From Gammaproteobacteria bacterium (GTDB lineage Bacteria > Pseudomonadota > Gammaproteobacteria > S144-34), in the NCBI GenBank assembly GCA_015494165.1, contig WGBS01000188.1, positions 1-20,519 of the forward strand: a DNA stretch of 20,519 nucleotides, read 5' to 3'. This document shows, in pieces, positions 1-10,240 of the stretch. The notes beneath the pieces are model-generated. The model was not told where the DNA came from. It saw only the letters and a program-made list of their open reading frames with translations, and did not search any database. Each line of letters begins with the position of its first letter. Positions within the stretch are counted from its first letter, which is position 1. The position numbers and the translations under genes are program-made.

Positions 1-1
1 C

Positions 2-1315
2 ATCTCGCGGGCCGACATCAGCGAGAACGCTCTCAAGGTGCTCTACCGCCTGCACAAGGCGGGCTACCAGGCCTACCTGGTGGGCGGCGGGGTGCGCGAC
101 CTGCTGCTCGGGCGCGAGCCGAAGGACTTCGACGTCGCCACCGACGCGCGGCCCGAGGAGGTGCGCGCGCTGTTCCGCAACTGCCGTCTGATCGGGCGCC
201 GCTTCCGGTTGGCCCACGTGCGCTTCGGGCCCGAGATCGTCGAGGTGGCCACCTTCCGCGCCATCCCGCGGCTGGCCGCGGACGCGGCCGCGGAGGACGA
301 GGGCGAGGGGGCGGGGCCCGAGGGCGAGATCGTCATCGGCGAGGACGGGCGCATCGTCCGCGACAACGTCTACGGGACGATCGAGGAGGACGCTTGGCGG
401 CGCGACTTCACCGTCAACGCCCTCTACTACAACATCGCCGACTTCTCGGTGGTGGACTACGTGGGCGGCGTCGAGGACCTGCGGGCGGGGCTCATCCGGC
501 TCATCGGCGAGCCCGAGCAGCGCTACCGCGAGGACCCGGTGCGCATGCTGCGGGCCGTGCGCTTCGCCGCCAAGCTGGGCTTCCGCATCGAGCCCGCCAC
601 GGCCGAGCCCATCCGCCGCCTCGCGCACCTGCTCGAGGACATCCCGCCCGCGCGCCTCTACGAGGAGGTGCTCAAGCTCTTCCTGGGCGGCGCGGCCGTC
701 GCCACCTACGAGCTGCTGCGCCACTACGGCCTCTTCGGGCGCCTCTTCCCGCTCACCGAGGAGGCGCTCGCAGAGGAGGAGGGCGGCTTCCCGCACGTCT
801 TCGTGGTGCGGGCGCTGGAGAACACGGACGCGCGCGTGGCGGCGGGCAAGCCGGTGACGCCGGCCTTCCTCTTCGCGGTGCTGCTGTGGGAGGCGGTGCG
901 CCGCCGCGCGCGCGCGCTCGCGGACGAGCGCGGGCTCGGCGAGGTGGAGGCCCTGCACAAGGCGGCCTCCGAGGTCATGGCCGAGCAGGCGCGGCGCGTC
1001 TCGCTACCCAAGCGCTTCCGGCCCCAGATGCGCGAGATCTGGACCCTGCAGCCGCGTTTCGGGCAGCGGCGCGGGCGGCGGCCGCTGCGGCTGCTCACCC
1101 ACCCGCGCTTCCGGGCGGCCTACGACTTCATGCTCCTGCGCGCCGAGGCGGGCGAGGTCGAGGCGGAGACGGCCGAGTGGTGGCGGCGCTTCGAGGCGGC
1201 CTCCGAGGCAGAGCGCGAGGAGCTGCTGGCCGCGGGCGGTGGCGGGGCGCGCCGGCCCCGCCGCAGGCGCCGGCGGCGCCGTGGTGGCGCCGCCAAGGGG
1301 GACGCCGCGACGTGA
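2..1315 (+). CDS. pcnB: poly(A) polymerase I, 5' end outside window
   Basis: Adds poly(A) tails to RNA 3' ends and so promotes RNA decay; class II nucleotidyltransferase related to CCA-adding enzyme. The frame is open from base 2, and the residues before the first possible start (ISRADISENALKV) already match the family, so the true start lies upstream and the GTG at 38 is internal. Visible residues 28-45 hold the GGGVRD motif and the metal-binding D-x-D of KDFDVATD. RRDFTVNALYY and the RNA-binding segment EDPVRMLRAVRFAAKLGF follow. Between the catalytic segments is an acidic, low-complexity loop (about visible residues 94-108). The C terminus is a run of arginines, a basic tail common in bacterial PcnB. 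The stop overlaps the folK start (GTGA), so the two are probably translationally coupled. The family assignment is firm. Confidence 0.95.
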   Translation: MSRADISENALKVLYRLHKAGYQAYLVGGGVRDLLLGREPKDFDVATDARPEEVRALFRNCRLIGRRFRLAHVRFGPEIVEVATFRAIPRLAADAAAEDEGEGAGPEGEIVIGEDGRIVRDNVYGTIEEDAWRRDFTVNALYYNIADFSVVDYVGGVEDLRAGLIRLIGEPEQRYREDPVRMLRAVRFAAKLGFRIEPATAEPIRRLAHLLEDIPPARLYEEVLKLFLGGAAVATYELLRHYGLFGRLFPLTEEALAEEEGGFPHVFVVRALENTDARVAAGKPVTPAFLFAVLLWEAVRRRARALADERGLGEVEALHKAASEVMAEQARRVSLPKRFRPQMREIWTLQPRFGQRRGRRPLRLLTHPRFRAAYDFMLLRAEAGEVEAETAEWWRRFEAASEAEREELLAAGGGGARRPRRRRRRRRGGAAKGDAAT

Positions 1316-1842
1316 GCGGCCCGGCGGCAGCGGCGGCGGGCACGGCGGCCGTGCGCGCCTACGTCGGGCTGGGCGCGAACCTCGGTGATGCCCGCGCCAG
1401 CCTGCGCGCCGCCCTCGATGCGCTGGCGCGGCTCCCGGCGACGCGCCTCGCCGCGGTCTCCTCGCTGTACCGCACCCGCCCCCACGGCCCGCAGGACCAG
1501 CCGGACTTCCTCAACGCCGTCGCCGCGCTCGAGACCGCGCTCGCGCCGCTTGAGCTGCTCGAGCGCCTCCAGGCGATCGAGGCCGCCGCCGGTCGGCGCC
1601 GCGACGGCCCGCGCTGGGGGCCGCGCACCCTCGACCTCGACCTGCTGCTGCACGGCACGGCGCGGCTGCGCACGCCGCGCCTGGTCCTGCCGCACCCGCG
1701 CATCGCCGAGCGGCCCTTCGTGCTGGTGCCGCTGGCCGAGCTCGATCCCGCGCTCGAGGTGCCGGACGCCGGGCCGGTCGCGGCGCTTCGGGCGCGCTGC
1801 GGCGAGGCGGGCATCCTCGCCCGGGAGCCCGCGCCGTGGTGA
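1312..1842 (+). CDS. folK: 6-hydroxymethyl-7,8-dihydropterin pyrophosphokinase (HPPK)
   Basis: Transfers pyrophosphate from ATP to 6-hydroxymethyl-dihydropterin, the step before dihydropteroate synthase in folate synthesis; cytosolic. The 176-residue product has the substrate-binding start GLGANLGD (residues 19-26) and the HPPK signature RWGPRTLDLDLL (about 101-112), which holds the Asp pair that binds magnesium. LPHPRIAERPFVLVPLAEL follows, as usual. The GTG at 1312 was chosen because it overlaps the pcnB stop (GTGA), has a purine-rich site AAGGGGGA at 1295-1302, and puts GLGAN near the N terminus. The first ten codons are Ala/Gly-rich and precede the conserved core. The pcnB-folK order is widespread in gammaproteobacteria. 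Confidence 0.95.
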   Translation: MSGPAAAAAGTAAVRAYVGLGANLGDARASLRAALDALARLPATRLAAVSSLYRTRPHGPQDQPDFLNAVAALETALAPLELLERLQAIEAAAGRRRDGPRWGPRTLDLDLLLHGTARLRTPRLVLPHPRIAERPFVLVPLAELDPALEVPDAGPVAALRARCGEAGILAREPAPW

Positions 1843-2537
1843 GCCCCCCGGGCCACTGGCGCTACCTCGTGGTCGAGGGCCCCATCGGCGTGGGCAAGAC
1901 CACGCTCGCGCGGCGCCTGGCCGAGCGCCTCGGCGGCGAGCCCCTGCTCGAGCGGCCCGAGGACAACCCCTTCCTGCCGCGCTTCTACCGCGACCCGCGC
2001 GGGGCGGCGCTGCCGACGCAGCTCCAGTTCCTGTTCCAGCGCGTTCGCCAGCTCGCGCCGCTGCGCCAGCGCGAGCTCTTCGGCGGCCTGCGCGTGGCCG
2101 ACTTCCTGATGGAGAAGGACCCGCTCTTCGCGCGCCTGACGCTGGACCAGGACGAGCTCGCCCTCTACCACGAGATCTACGGGCGCGTGGCCGGCGAGGT
2201 GCCGCCGCCGGATCTGGTCATCTACCTGCAGGCGCCGGTGGAGGTGCTGCGCGAGCGCATCGCCCGGCGCGGCATCCCCTACGAGCAGCAGATGCCCCCG
2301 GGCTATCTGGAGCGCCTGGCGAGCGCCTACGCCGAGTTCTTCTATTACTACGAGGCCGCGCCGCTGCTCATCGTCAACGCCGAGCGCCTCGACCTCGCCT
2401 CCTCCGACGAGGACCTCGAGCTGCTCCTTGCCGAGCTGCCGCGCGTGCGCAGCGGCCGGCACTACTTCAATCCCGAGCCCATCCGCCTCGCCGCCGGGGA
2501 GCCCGCCGCGGGCGGCGAGGACGCCCCGCGGCCCTGA
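1836..2537 (+). CDS. deoxynucleoside kinase (deoxyadenosine/deoxyguanosine kinase family)
   Basis: Likely phosphorylates deoxyribonucleosides for dNTP salvage. The 233-residue product has a P-loop GPIGVGKTT (residues 15-23), the segment ADFLMEKDPLFARLTL, a PDLVIYLQAP strand, and an Arg-rich lid (RERIARRGIPYEQ) typical of the dCK/dGK fold. The C-terminal part holds FFYYYEAAPLLIVNAE. The start is one of two adjacent GTG codons (1836 or 1839). The first is 8 bases from GGGAG at 1823-1827; the second overlaps the folK stop as GTGA. Its place between folK and panB may reflect shared nucleotide and cofactor metabolism, but that is inference. The exact nucleoside preference cannot be read from sequence. 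A decayed heptamer array follows in the gap to panB. Confidence 0.88.
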   Translation: MVSPPGHWRYLVVEGPIGVGKTTLARRLAERLGGEPLLERPEDNPFLPRFYRDPRGAALPTQLQFLFQRVRQLAPLRQRELFGGLRVADFLMEKDPLFARLTLDQDELALYHEIYGRVAGEVPPPDLVIYLQAPVEVLRERIARRGIPYEQQMPPGYLERLASAYAEFFYYYEAAPLLIVNAERLDLASSDEDLELLLAELPRVRSGRHYFNPEPIRLAAGEPAAGGEDAPRP

Positions 2538-2546
2538 CCTGTCGCC

Positions 2547-2623
2547 GACGGGTGGCCGCTTGCGGCTCGCGGCCGTGTGACCGGCCATCCGTAGACCGTC
2601 TTCCGTCGCCCGCCGCCCCGTTC
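2547..2623. repeat. decayed 7-base-period tandem repeat, dnk-panB gap
   Basis: The 160-base gap between the kinase stop and panB contains a weak 7-base rhythm. CCG recurs at 2589, 2596, 2603 and 2610 (CCGTAGA, CCGTCTT, CCGTCGC, CCGCCGC), and the same register reaches back to GACGGGT at 2547, the unit seen in the zwf-pgi gap. The copies are much more divergent than in the other two arrays, so this may be an old array or partly chance. Confidence 0.4.
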
Positions 2624-2660
2624 TCTCCGTCCCGGCGCCGGCCCGGCCAGCGGTTTCCTG

Positions 2661-2666
2661 TAACAT
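2661..2666 (+). promoter_or_regulatory. weak candidate -10 box for panB
   Basis: TAACAT is one of the few A/T-containing hexamers in the dnk-panB gap and lies 32 bases before the panB start. No matching -35 element is visible about 17 bases upstream, so this is only a suggestion; panB could also be transcribed from upstream with folK. Confidence 0.25.
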
Positions 2667-2697
2667 GGTGCGCCCCGACGGCGGAGGAGGGCGCGGC

Positions 2698-3510
2698 ATG
2701 AGCGAGCGAGCCGCGGGCGGCGGGCCCGTCACCGTGCGCACCCTGCGGCGCATGAAGGCCGAGGGCCGGCGCATCGCCGCGCTCACCGCCTACGACGCGA
2801 GCTTCGCCGCCATCCTCGACGAGGCCGGCGTCGACGTGGTGCTGGTCGGCGACTCGCTCGGCATGGTGGTGCAGGGCCACGACAGCACGGTGCCCGTCAC
2901 CCTCGAGGACATGGTCTACCACGCGCGCGCGGTCGCCCGCGGCTGCCGGAGGGCGCTGCGCGTGGTGGACATGCCCTTCGGCAGCTACGGCGATCCGCGC
3001 GCGGCCTTCGAGTCGGCCGTGCGCCTCATGCGCGAGGGCGGCGCGCAGGTGGTCAAGCTCGAGGGCGGGGCCGTGCAGCGCGAGGTGGTGCGCCACCTGA
3101 GCGAGCGCGGCATCCCGGTGTGCGCGCACCTCGGGCTCACGCCGCAGTGGGTGCACAAGCTCGGGGGCTACCGCCTGCAGGGCCGCGAGCGCGAGGCCGC
3201 CGAGCGCATGCGCGCCGAGGCGCGCCTGCTGGAGGCGGCCGGCGCCGAGCTCCTGGTCCTCGAGTGCGTGCCGGCGGCGCTCGCCGCGCGCATCCGCGAC
3301 GAGCTCGCCATCCCCGTGATCGGCATCGGCGCGGGTGCCGGCTGCGACGGGCAGGTGCTGGTGCTCTACGACCTGCTCGGCGTGACGGCCGGCCCGCGCT
3401 TCGCGCGCGACTTCCTCGCGGGGCGCGGCTCGGTGCGCGAGGCGGTCGCCGCCTACGTCGCCGCCGTGCGCGAGGGCAGCTTCCCGGGCCCGGAGGAGAC
3501 GCTCGCCTGA
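2698..3510 (+). CDS. panB: 3-methyl-2-oxobutanoate hydroxymethyltransferase
   Basis: Makes ketopantoate from 2-oxoisovalerate and methylene-tetrahydrofolate, the first committed step to pantothenate and CoA; cytosolic. The 270-residue product carries RIAALTAYDASFA, the metal and substrate loop VGDSLGMVVQGHDSTVPVT (from about residue 51), KLEGG, the CAHLGLTPQ segment and GIGAGAGCDGQVLVLYDLLG near the C terminus, all PanB hallmarks. The ATG at 2698 is preferred over the in-frame ATG at 2665 because GGAGGA at 2683-2688 sits 9 bases before it. It heads a tight panB-panC pair with two bases between stop and start. The nearby folK belongs to the pathway that supplies its folate cofactor. Confidence 0.97.
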   Translation: MSERAAGGGPVTVRTLRRMKAEGRRIAALTAYDASFAAILDEAGVDVVLVGDSLGMVVQGHDSTVPVTLEDMVYHARAVARGCRRALRVVDMPFGSYGDPRAAFESAVRLMREGGAQVVKLEGGAVQREVVRHLSERGIPVCAHLGLTPQWVHKLGGYRLQGREREAAERMRAEARLLEAAGAELLVLECVPAALAARIRDELAIPVIGIGAGAGCDGQVLVLYDLLGVTAGPRFARDFLAGRGSVREAVAAYVAAVREGSFPGPEETLA

Positions 3511-3512
3511 GC

Positions 3513-4376
3513 ATGCGCGTCGCGCGCGACATCGCGGCCCTCGAGGCGGCGCTCGCGCCCTGGCGCGCGGCCGGCGACTGCATCGTGCTCGTGCCCACCA
3601 TGGGCAACCTCCACGAGGGGCACCTGAGCCTGGTGGACCGCGCGCGCGGGCTCGGGGACCGCGTGGTGGTGACGCTCTTCGTCAACCCCATGCAGTTCGG
3701 CCCGGGCGAGGATTTCGAGCGCTACCCGCGCACCTTCGAGGAGGACCGCCGGCTGCTGGAGGCGCGCGGCGCCGACCTGCTCTTCGCGCCGGAGACGGCC
3801 GAGCTCTACCCGCGCGGGCACGGGCGCACCACGGCCGTGGAGGTGCCGGAGCTCTCCTCCATCCTGTGCGGCGCCTTCCGCCCGGGCCATTTCCGCGGGG
3901 TCGCCACCGTGGTGGCCAAGCTCTACAACCTGGTGCGGCCGCAGGTCGCGGTCTTCGGCGAGAAGGACTACCAGCAGCTCGTGATCCTGCGGCGCATGAC
4001 CGAGGACCTGAACTTCCCGGTCGAGGTGGTGGGTGCGCCGACGGTGCGCGAGCCCGACGGCCTCGCCATGAGCTCGCGCAACCGCTACCTCACGGCCGAG
4101 GAGCGCGCCCGCGCGCCGCTGCTCTACCGCACGCTGCGCCAGGTGGTGGAGCGGGTGCGCGAGGGGGCGCGCGACCTCGCCGCGGTCGAGGCCGAGGCCA
4201 TGGCCGCGCTGGCGGCGGCCGGCTTCCGGCCCGAGTACGTGAGCGTGCGCCGCGCCGACGACCTGGCGCCGCCGGCCCCCGGGGACCGCAGCCTGGTGGC
4301 GCTCGCCGCCGCTCACCTCGGAGCGGCGCGGCTCATCGACAACATCCCCTTCGAGCGCGCGCCGGCGCGGGCCTGA
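3513..4376 (+). CDS. panC: pantothenate synthetase (pantoate--beta-alanine ligase)
   Basis: Joins pantoate to beta-alanine through a pantoyl-adenylate, giving pantothenate. The 287-residue product shows the nucleotidyltransferase HxGH site in PTMGNLHEGH (residues 28-37), the substrate loop FVNPMQFGPGEDFERYPR, the GHFRGVATVVAKLYN segment, FGEKDYQQL, and the KMSKS-like DGLAMSSRNRYL (about 182-193). It starts two bases after the panB stop. GGAGGAG at 3492-3498 is a strong ribosome site, though slightly far (14 bases). Length and motifs are normal for the family. The next gene, panD, supplies beta-alanine, so the three genes cover both branches into pantothenate except ketopantoate reductase, which is not in the window. 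Confidence 0.97.
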   Translation: MRVARDIAALEAALAPWRAAGDCIVLVPTMGNLHEGHLSLVDRARGLGDRVVVTLFVNPMQFGPGEDFERYPRTFEEDRRLLEARGADLLFAPETAELYPRGHGRTTAVEVPELSSILCGAFRPGHFRGVATVVAKLYNLVRPQVAVFGEKDYQQLVILRRMTEDLNFPVEVVGAPTVREPDGLAMSSRNRYLTAEERARAPLLYRTLRQVVERVREGARDLAAVEAEAMAALAAAGFRPEYVSVRRADDLAPPAPGDRSLVALAAAHLGAARLIDNIPFERAPARA

Positions 4377-4381
4377 GGCGC

Positions 4382-4405
4382 CGGGGCGCCGATTGCGGCG
4401 CCCCG
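4382..4405. promoter_or_regulatory. 10-bp perfect hairpin in panC-panD gap
   Basis: CGGGGCGCCG (4382-4391) and CGGCGCCCCG (4396-4405) are perfect complements around an ATTG loop, five bases after the panC stop. There is no T tract, so it is not a standard intrinsic terminator. It overlaps the candidate -35 box of panD and could instead be a protein-binding palindrome. Confidence 0.55.
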
Positions 4406-4422
4406 TGCGCCTGCGGGATAAT
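4393..4422 (+). promoter_or_regulatory. candidate sigma-70 promoter for panD
   Basis: TTGCGG (4393-4398) and GATAAT (4417-4422) are separated by 18 bases, a fair sigma-70 match that stands out in this G+C-rich DNA. It would start RNA near 4429, giving a short leader before the panD ribosome site. panD may therefore be transcribed apart from panBC. Confidence 0.55.
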
Positions 4423-4465
4423 TTCCGCCCCGGCCCCCCGGGGCCCCATGGGAGAGCGCCGAGCC

Positions 4466-4846
4466 ATGCAGCTCACCCTCCTCAAGTGCAAGCTCCACCG
4501 CGCGCGCGTGACCCACACCGAGCTCGACTACGAGGGCTCGTGCGCCATCGACGCGCGCCTGCTGGAGGCGGCCGGCATCCGCGAGTACGAGCAGATCCAC
4601 GTCTACAACCTCGACAACGGCGAGCGCTTCACGACCTACGCCATCCGCGCCGAGGCGGGCTCGGGCGTGATCTCGCTCAACGGCGCCGCCGCGCGCAAGG
4701 CCAGCCCCGGCGACCGCGTCATCATCTGCGCCTACGCCGTCATGGAGGAGAGCGAGGCGGCGCGCCACCGCCCGACGCTCGTCTACCTCGACGAGCGCAA
4801 CCGCATCGTGCGCACCGGCAGCGCCATCCCCGTCCAGGTCGCCTAG
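4466..4846 (+). CDS. panD: aspartate 1-decarboxylase proenzyme
   Basis: Converts L-aspartate to beta-alanine, the partner of pantoate in the PanC reaction. The 126-residue proenzyme cleaves itself between Gly24 and Ser25 to form a pyruvoyl cofactor. That pair is present in EGSCAID at exactly positions 24-25, and the catalytic Arg54 and Tyr58 of the E. coli enzyme are matched by R54 and Y58 (NGERFTTYAI). An in-frame ATG at 4448 exists, but the ATG at 4466 gives the canonical MQLTLLKCKLHRARVT start, and GGAGAG at 4451-4456 serves it. E. coli also needs PanZ to trigger maturation; no panZ is visible here. Downstream is a heptamer array and then the convergent ppc. Confidence 0.97.
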   Translation: MQLTLLKCKLHRARVTHTELDYEGSCAIDARLLEAAGIREYEQIHVYNLDNGERFTTYAIRAEAGSGVISLNGAAARKASPGDRVIICAYAVMEESEAARHRPTLVYLDERNRIVRTGSAIPVQVA

Positions 4847-4853
4847 GCACGCC

Positions 4854-4891
4854 CCGCCAACCGTAAACCGCAAGCCGTAAGCCGTAAGCCG

Positions 4892-4895
<4 letters not shown>
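4854..4895. repeat. heptamer tandem array (CCGTAAG type), panD-ppc gap
   Basis: Six in-register 7-base units: CCGCCAA, CCGTAAA, CCGCAAG, CCGTAAG, CCGTAAG, CCGTTAC. They fill almost all of the 45-base gap between the convergent panD and ppc stops. The last unit contains the ppc stop codon (TTA on the plus strand at 4892-4894). The A/T content of the unit contrasts with the G+C-rich surroundings. Confidence 0.85.
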
Positions 4896-7690
<2,795 letters not shown>

Positions 7691-7709
7691 GGTCGGCCTG
7701 CGCGAAAGC

Positions 7710-7742
7710 GGGGCCGCCCGCGCATGCGCGCGGCGCGGCCCC
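7710..7742 (-). terminator. strong hairpin in glgA-ppc gap (terminator or ppc leader element)
   Basis: GGGGCCGC (7710-7717) pairs with 7735-7742 and CCGCGC (7718-7723) with 7728-7733, making a 14-bp stem with one bulged base (7734) and an ATGC loop. On the minus strand it is followed by only three T residues (CTTTCG), so it is a poor but possible terminator for glgA. If the -10 box at 7759-7764 is used, the same hairpin lies in the ppc 5' leader. Confidence 0.55.
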
Positions 7743-7758
7743 GGCGTTCCGGGCGGCG

Positions 7759-7764
7759 ATTATA
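7759..7764 (-). promoter_or_regulatory. candidate -10 box for ppc, overlapping the glgA stop
   Basis: The minus strand reads TATAAT, a perfect -10 hexamer, flanked by GGCG and CGCC. It overlaps the glgA stop codon (TAA at 7762-7760). No good -35 is visible in the G+C-rich DNA upstream. RNA would start near 7752, about 60 bases before the ppc ATG. Confidence 0.5.
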
Positions 7765-9244
7765 CGCCAGGGGCGCGCGCCGCGCCCCGGCGCTCGAGAA
7801 GCGCCCGGCGATAGAGCTCGAGATAGCGGCGCGCGCTCGCGCGCCAGGAGAAGTCCTGGGCCATGCCCGTGAGCACGATGCGGCGCCAGTCCGCGGGGCG
7901 CTCGCGGTAGCAGGCGATGGCGCGCCGGCAGGCCTCGAGCAGCGCCGCCGGCTCCGGCGCCTCGAACACGAAGCCGGTCGCGCGGCCTGCCGCCAGCGCC
8001 GCCTCGTCGGCGTCCACCACGGTGTCGGCGAGCCCGCCCGTGCGGCGCACCACGGGCACGGCGCCGTAGCGCAGGCTGTACATCTGGTTGAGTCCGCACG
8101 GCTCGAAGCGCGAGGGCATCAGGAACATGTCCACCCCGCCCTCGATCAGGTGCGCGAGCGGCTCGTCGTAGCCGACGTGCACCCCGACGCGGCCGGGGTA
8201 GCGCGCGGCCGCCTCGCGCACCGCCTGCTCGAGGTGGGGCGCGCCGCTGCCCAGGACCACGAGCTGGGCCCCGTGGGCGAGCAGCCCGTCGAGGGCGCCG
8301 AGGATGAGGTCCGCGCCCTTCTGCTCCACCAGGCGGCCGATGTGGCCGAGGAGCGGCGCGCCGGCGTGCGCCGGCAGGCCGAAGCGCGCCTGCACGGCGG
8401 CCTTGTTGCGCGCGCGCCGCCCGAGCGTGCGGCGCGTGAAGCGCGCGGCCAGGTGCGGGTCGCGGCCCGGGTTCCATTCCTCGTAGTCGATGCCGTTGAG
8501 GATGCCGACGAGGCGCGCGGCGCGGTGGCGCAGCAGCCCGTCGAGCCCGAAGCCGTGCTCGGGCGTCTGGATCTCGCGCGCGTAGGTGGGGCTGACGGTG
8601 GTCAGCCAGTCGGCGCAGGCGAGCCCGCCCTTGATGAAGGCGAACTGCCCGTAGTACTCGAGCCGCTCCATGGACCACAGCTCCCAGGGCAGCGCGAGGT
8701 CGCGGAAGGTCTCCCACGGGAAGACGCCCTGGTAGGCGAGGTTGTGGACCGTGAAGACCGTGGCCGGGCGCTCGCGCTCGAGCGAGAGCAGCGCCGGCGC
8801 GAGGCCCGCCTGCCAGTCGTGGGCGTGCACGAGGTCCGGGCGCCAGCGCGGGTCGCCCTCGCCGAGCGCCACGGCGGCCGCGGCGCGGCCGAGGGCGGCG
8901 AAGCGCCAGGCGTTGTCGGGCCAGTCGTGGCCGTCGGGGCCGGTGTAGGGCCCGCCGGGGCGGTCGTAGAGCTCCGGGATGTCGAGCAGGTAGACGCGCG
9001 CGCGGCTGCGCGGCATGCGCCCGCGCAGGAGGCGGGCCGCCGGCGCCGCGGCGAGCTCGAGGGGGCCCACCTCGCGCAGCTCCGGCACGCGCGCGGCCAC
9101 GCCGCGGTAGGCGGGCAGCAGCAGCCGCACGTCCACGCCGAGGCGCGCGAGGGCGCGCGGCAGGGCGCCGGCCACGTCGGCGAGGCCCCCGGTCTTGACC
9201 AGGGGATGGGCCTCGCTCGCGACGAAGAGGACCTTCAGGCTCAC
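7760..9244 (-). CDS. glgA: glycogen (starch) synthase, GT5 family
   Basis: Extends alpha-1,4-glucan from ADP-glucose. The 494-residue product has the GT5 ADP-glucose loop KTGGLADV (residues 17-24), HAHDW in the N-terminal domain, FTVHNLAYQGVFPW, the TVSPTYAREIQTPE segment, GILNGIDYEEWNP, GRLVEQKGADL, and the C-terminal EPCGLNQMYSLRYGAVPVVRRTGGLADTV, which holds the catalytic Glu. The start is GTG at 9244, backed by GGGAG at 9250-9254 on the same strand and by the family start MSLKVLFVASEA. No glgB, glgC or glgP is adjacent, so the other glycogen genes must lie elsewhere. It is divergent from gnd across 86 bases and is followed by ppc. The assignment is firm. Confidence 0.96.
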   Translation of the reverse strand: MSLKVLFVASEAHPLVKTGGLADVAGALPRALARLGVDVRLLLPAYRGVAARVPELREVGPLELAAAPAARLLRGRMPRSRARVYLLDIPELYDRPGGPYTGPDGHDWPDNAWRFAALGRAAAAVALGEGDPRWRPDLVHAHDWQAGLAPALLSLERERPATVFTVHNLAYQGVFPWETFRDLALPWELWSMERLEYYGQFAFIKGGLACADWLTTVSPTYAREIQTPEHGFGLDGLLRHRAARLVGILNGIDYEEWNPGRDPHLAARFTRRTLGRRARNKAAVQARFGLPAHAGAPLLGHIGRLVEQKGADLILGALDGLLAHGAQLVVLGSGAPHLEQAVREAAARYPGRVGVHVGYDEPLAHLIEGGVDMFLMPSRFEPCGLNQMYSLRYGAVPVVRRTGGLADTVVDADEAALAAGRATGFVFEAPEPAALLEACRRAIACYRERPADWRRIVLTGMAQDFSWRASARRYLELYRRALLERRGAARAPGV

Positions 9245-9270
9245 CCGCGCTCCCGGTGCGGCCCGCGCGG

Positions 9271-9306
9271 CCGGCGCCGCGCGTATACTGCGCGCATCGG
9301 CGCCGG
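9271..9306. promoter_or_regulatory. 9-bp inverted repeat flanking the gnd -10 region
   Basis: CCGGCGCCG (9271-9279) and CGGCGCCGG (9298-9306) are perfect inverted copies with 18 bases between them. The centre holds CGCGTATACTGCGCG, so the arms bracket the -10 box and expected RNA start. This looks like an operator, but G+C richness makes chance palindromes more likely. Confidence 0.45.
9284..9289 (+). promoter_or_regulatory. candidate -10 box for gnd-zwf (possibly bidirectional)
   Basis: TATACT on the plus strand predicts an RNA start near 9296, 35 bases before the gnd ATG. Because the core GTATAC is a palindrome, the minus strand also reads TATACG about 40 bases before the glgA start, so one element could serve both divergent genes. 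No clear -35 is seen for either. Confidence 0.5.
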
Positions 9307-9330
9307 CGCCGTTGCGGAGGAAGAGGGACG

Positions 9331-10239
<909 letters not shown>

Positions 10240-10240
10240 G

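Noticed and set aside
38..40. GTG at 38 as the pcnB start
   Set aside because: The frame is open to the window edge and the residues before it match PcnB, so the gene is cut by the edge.
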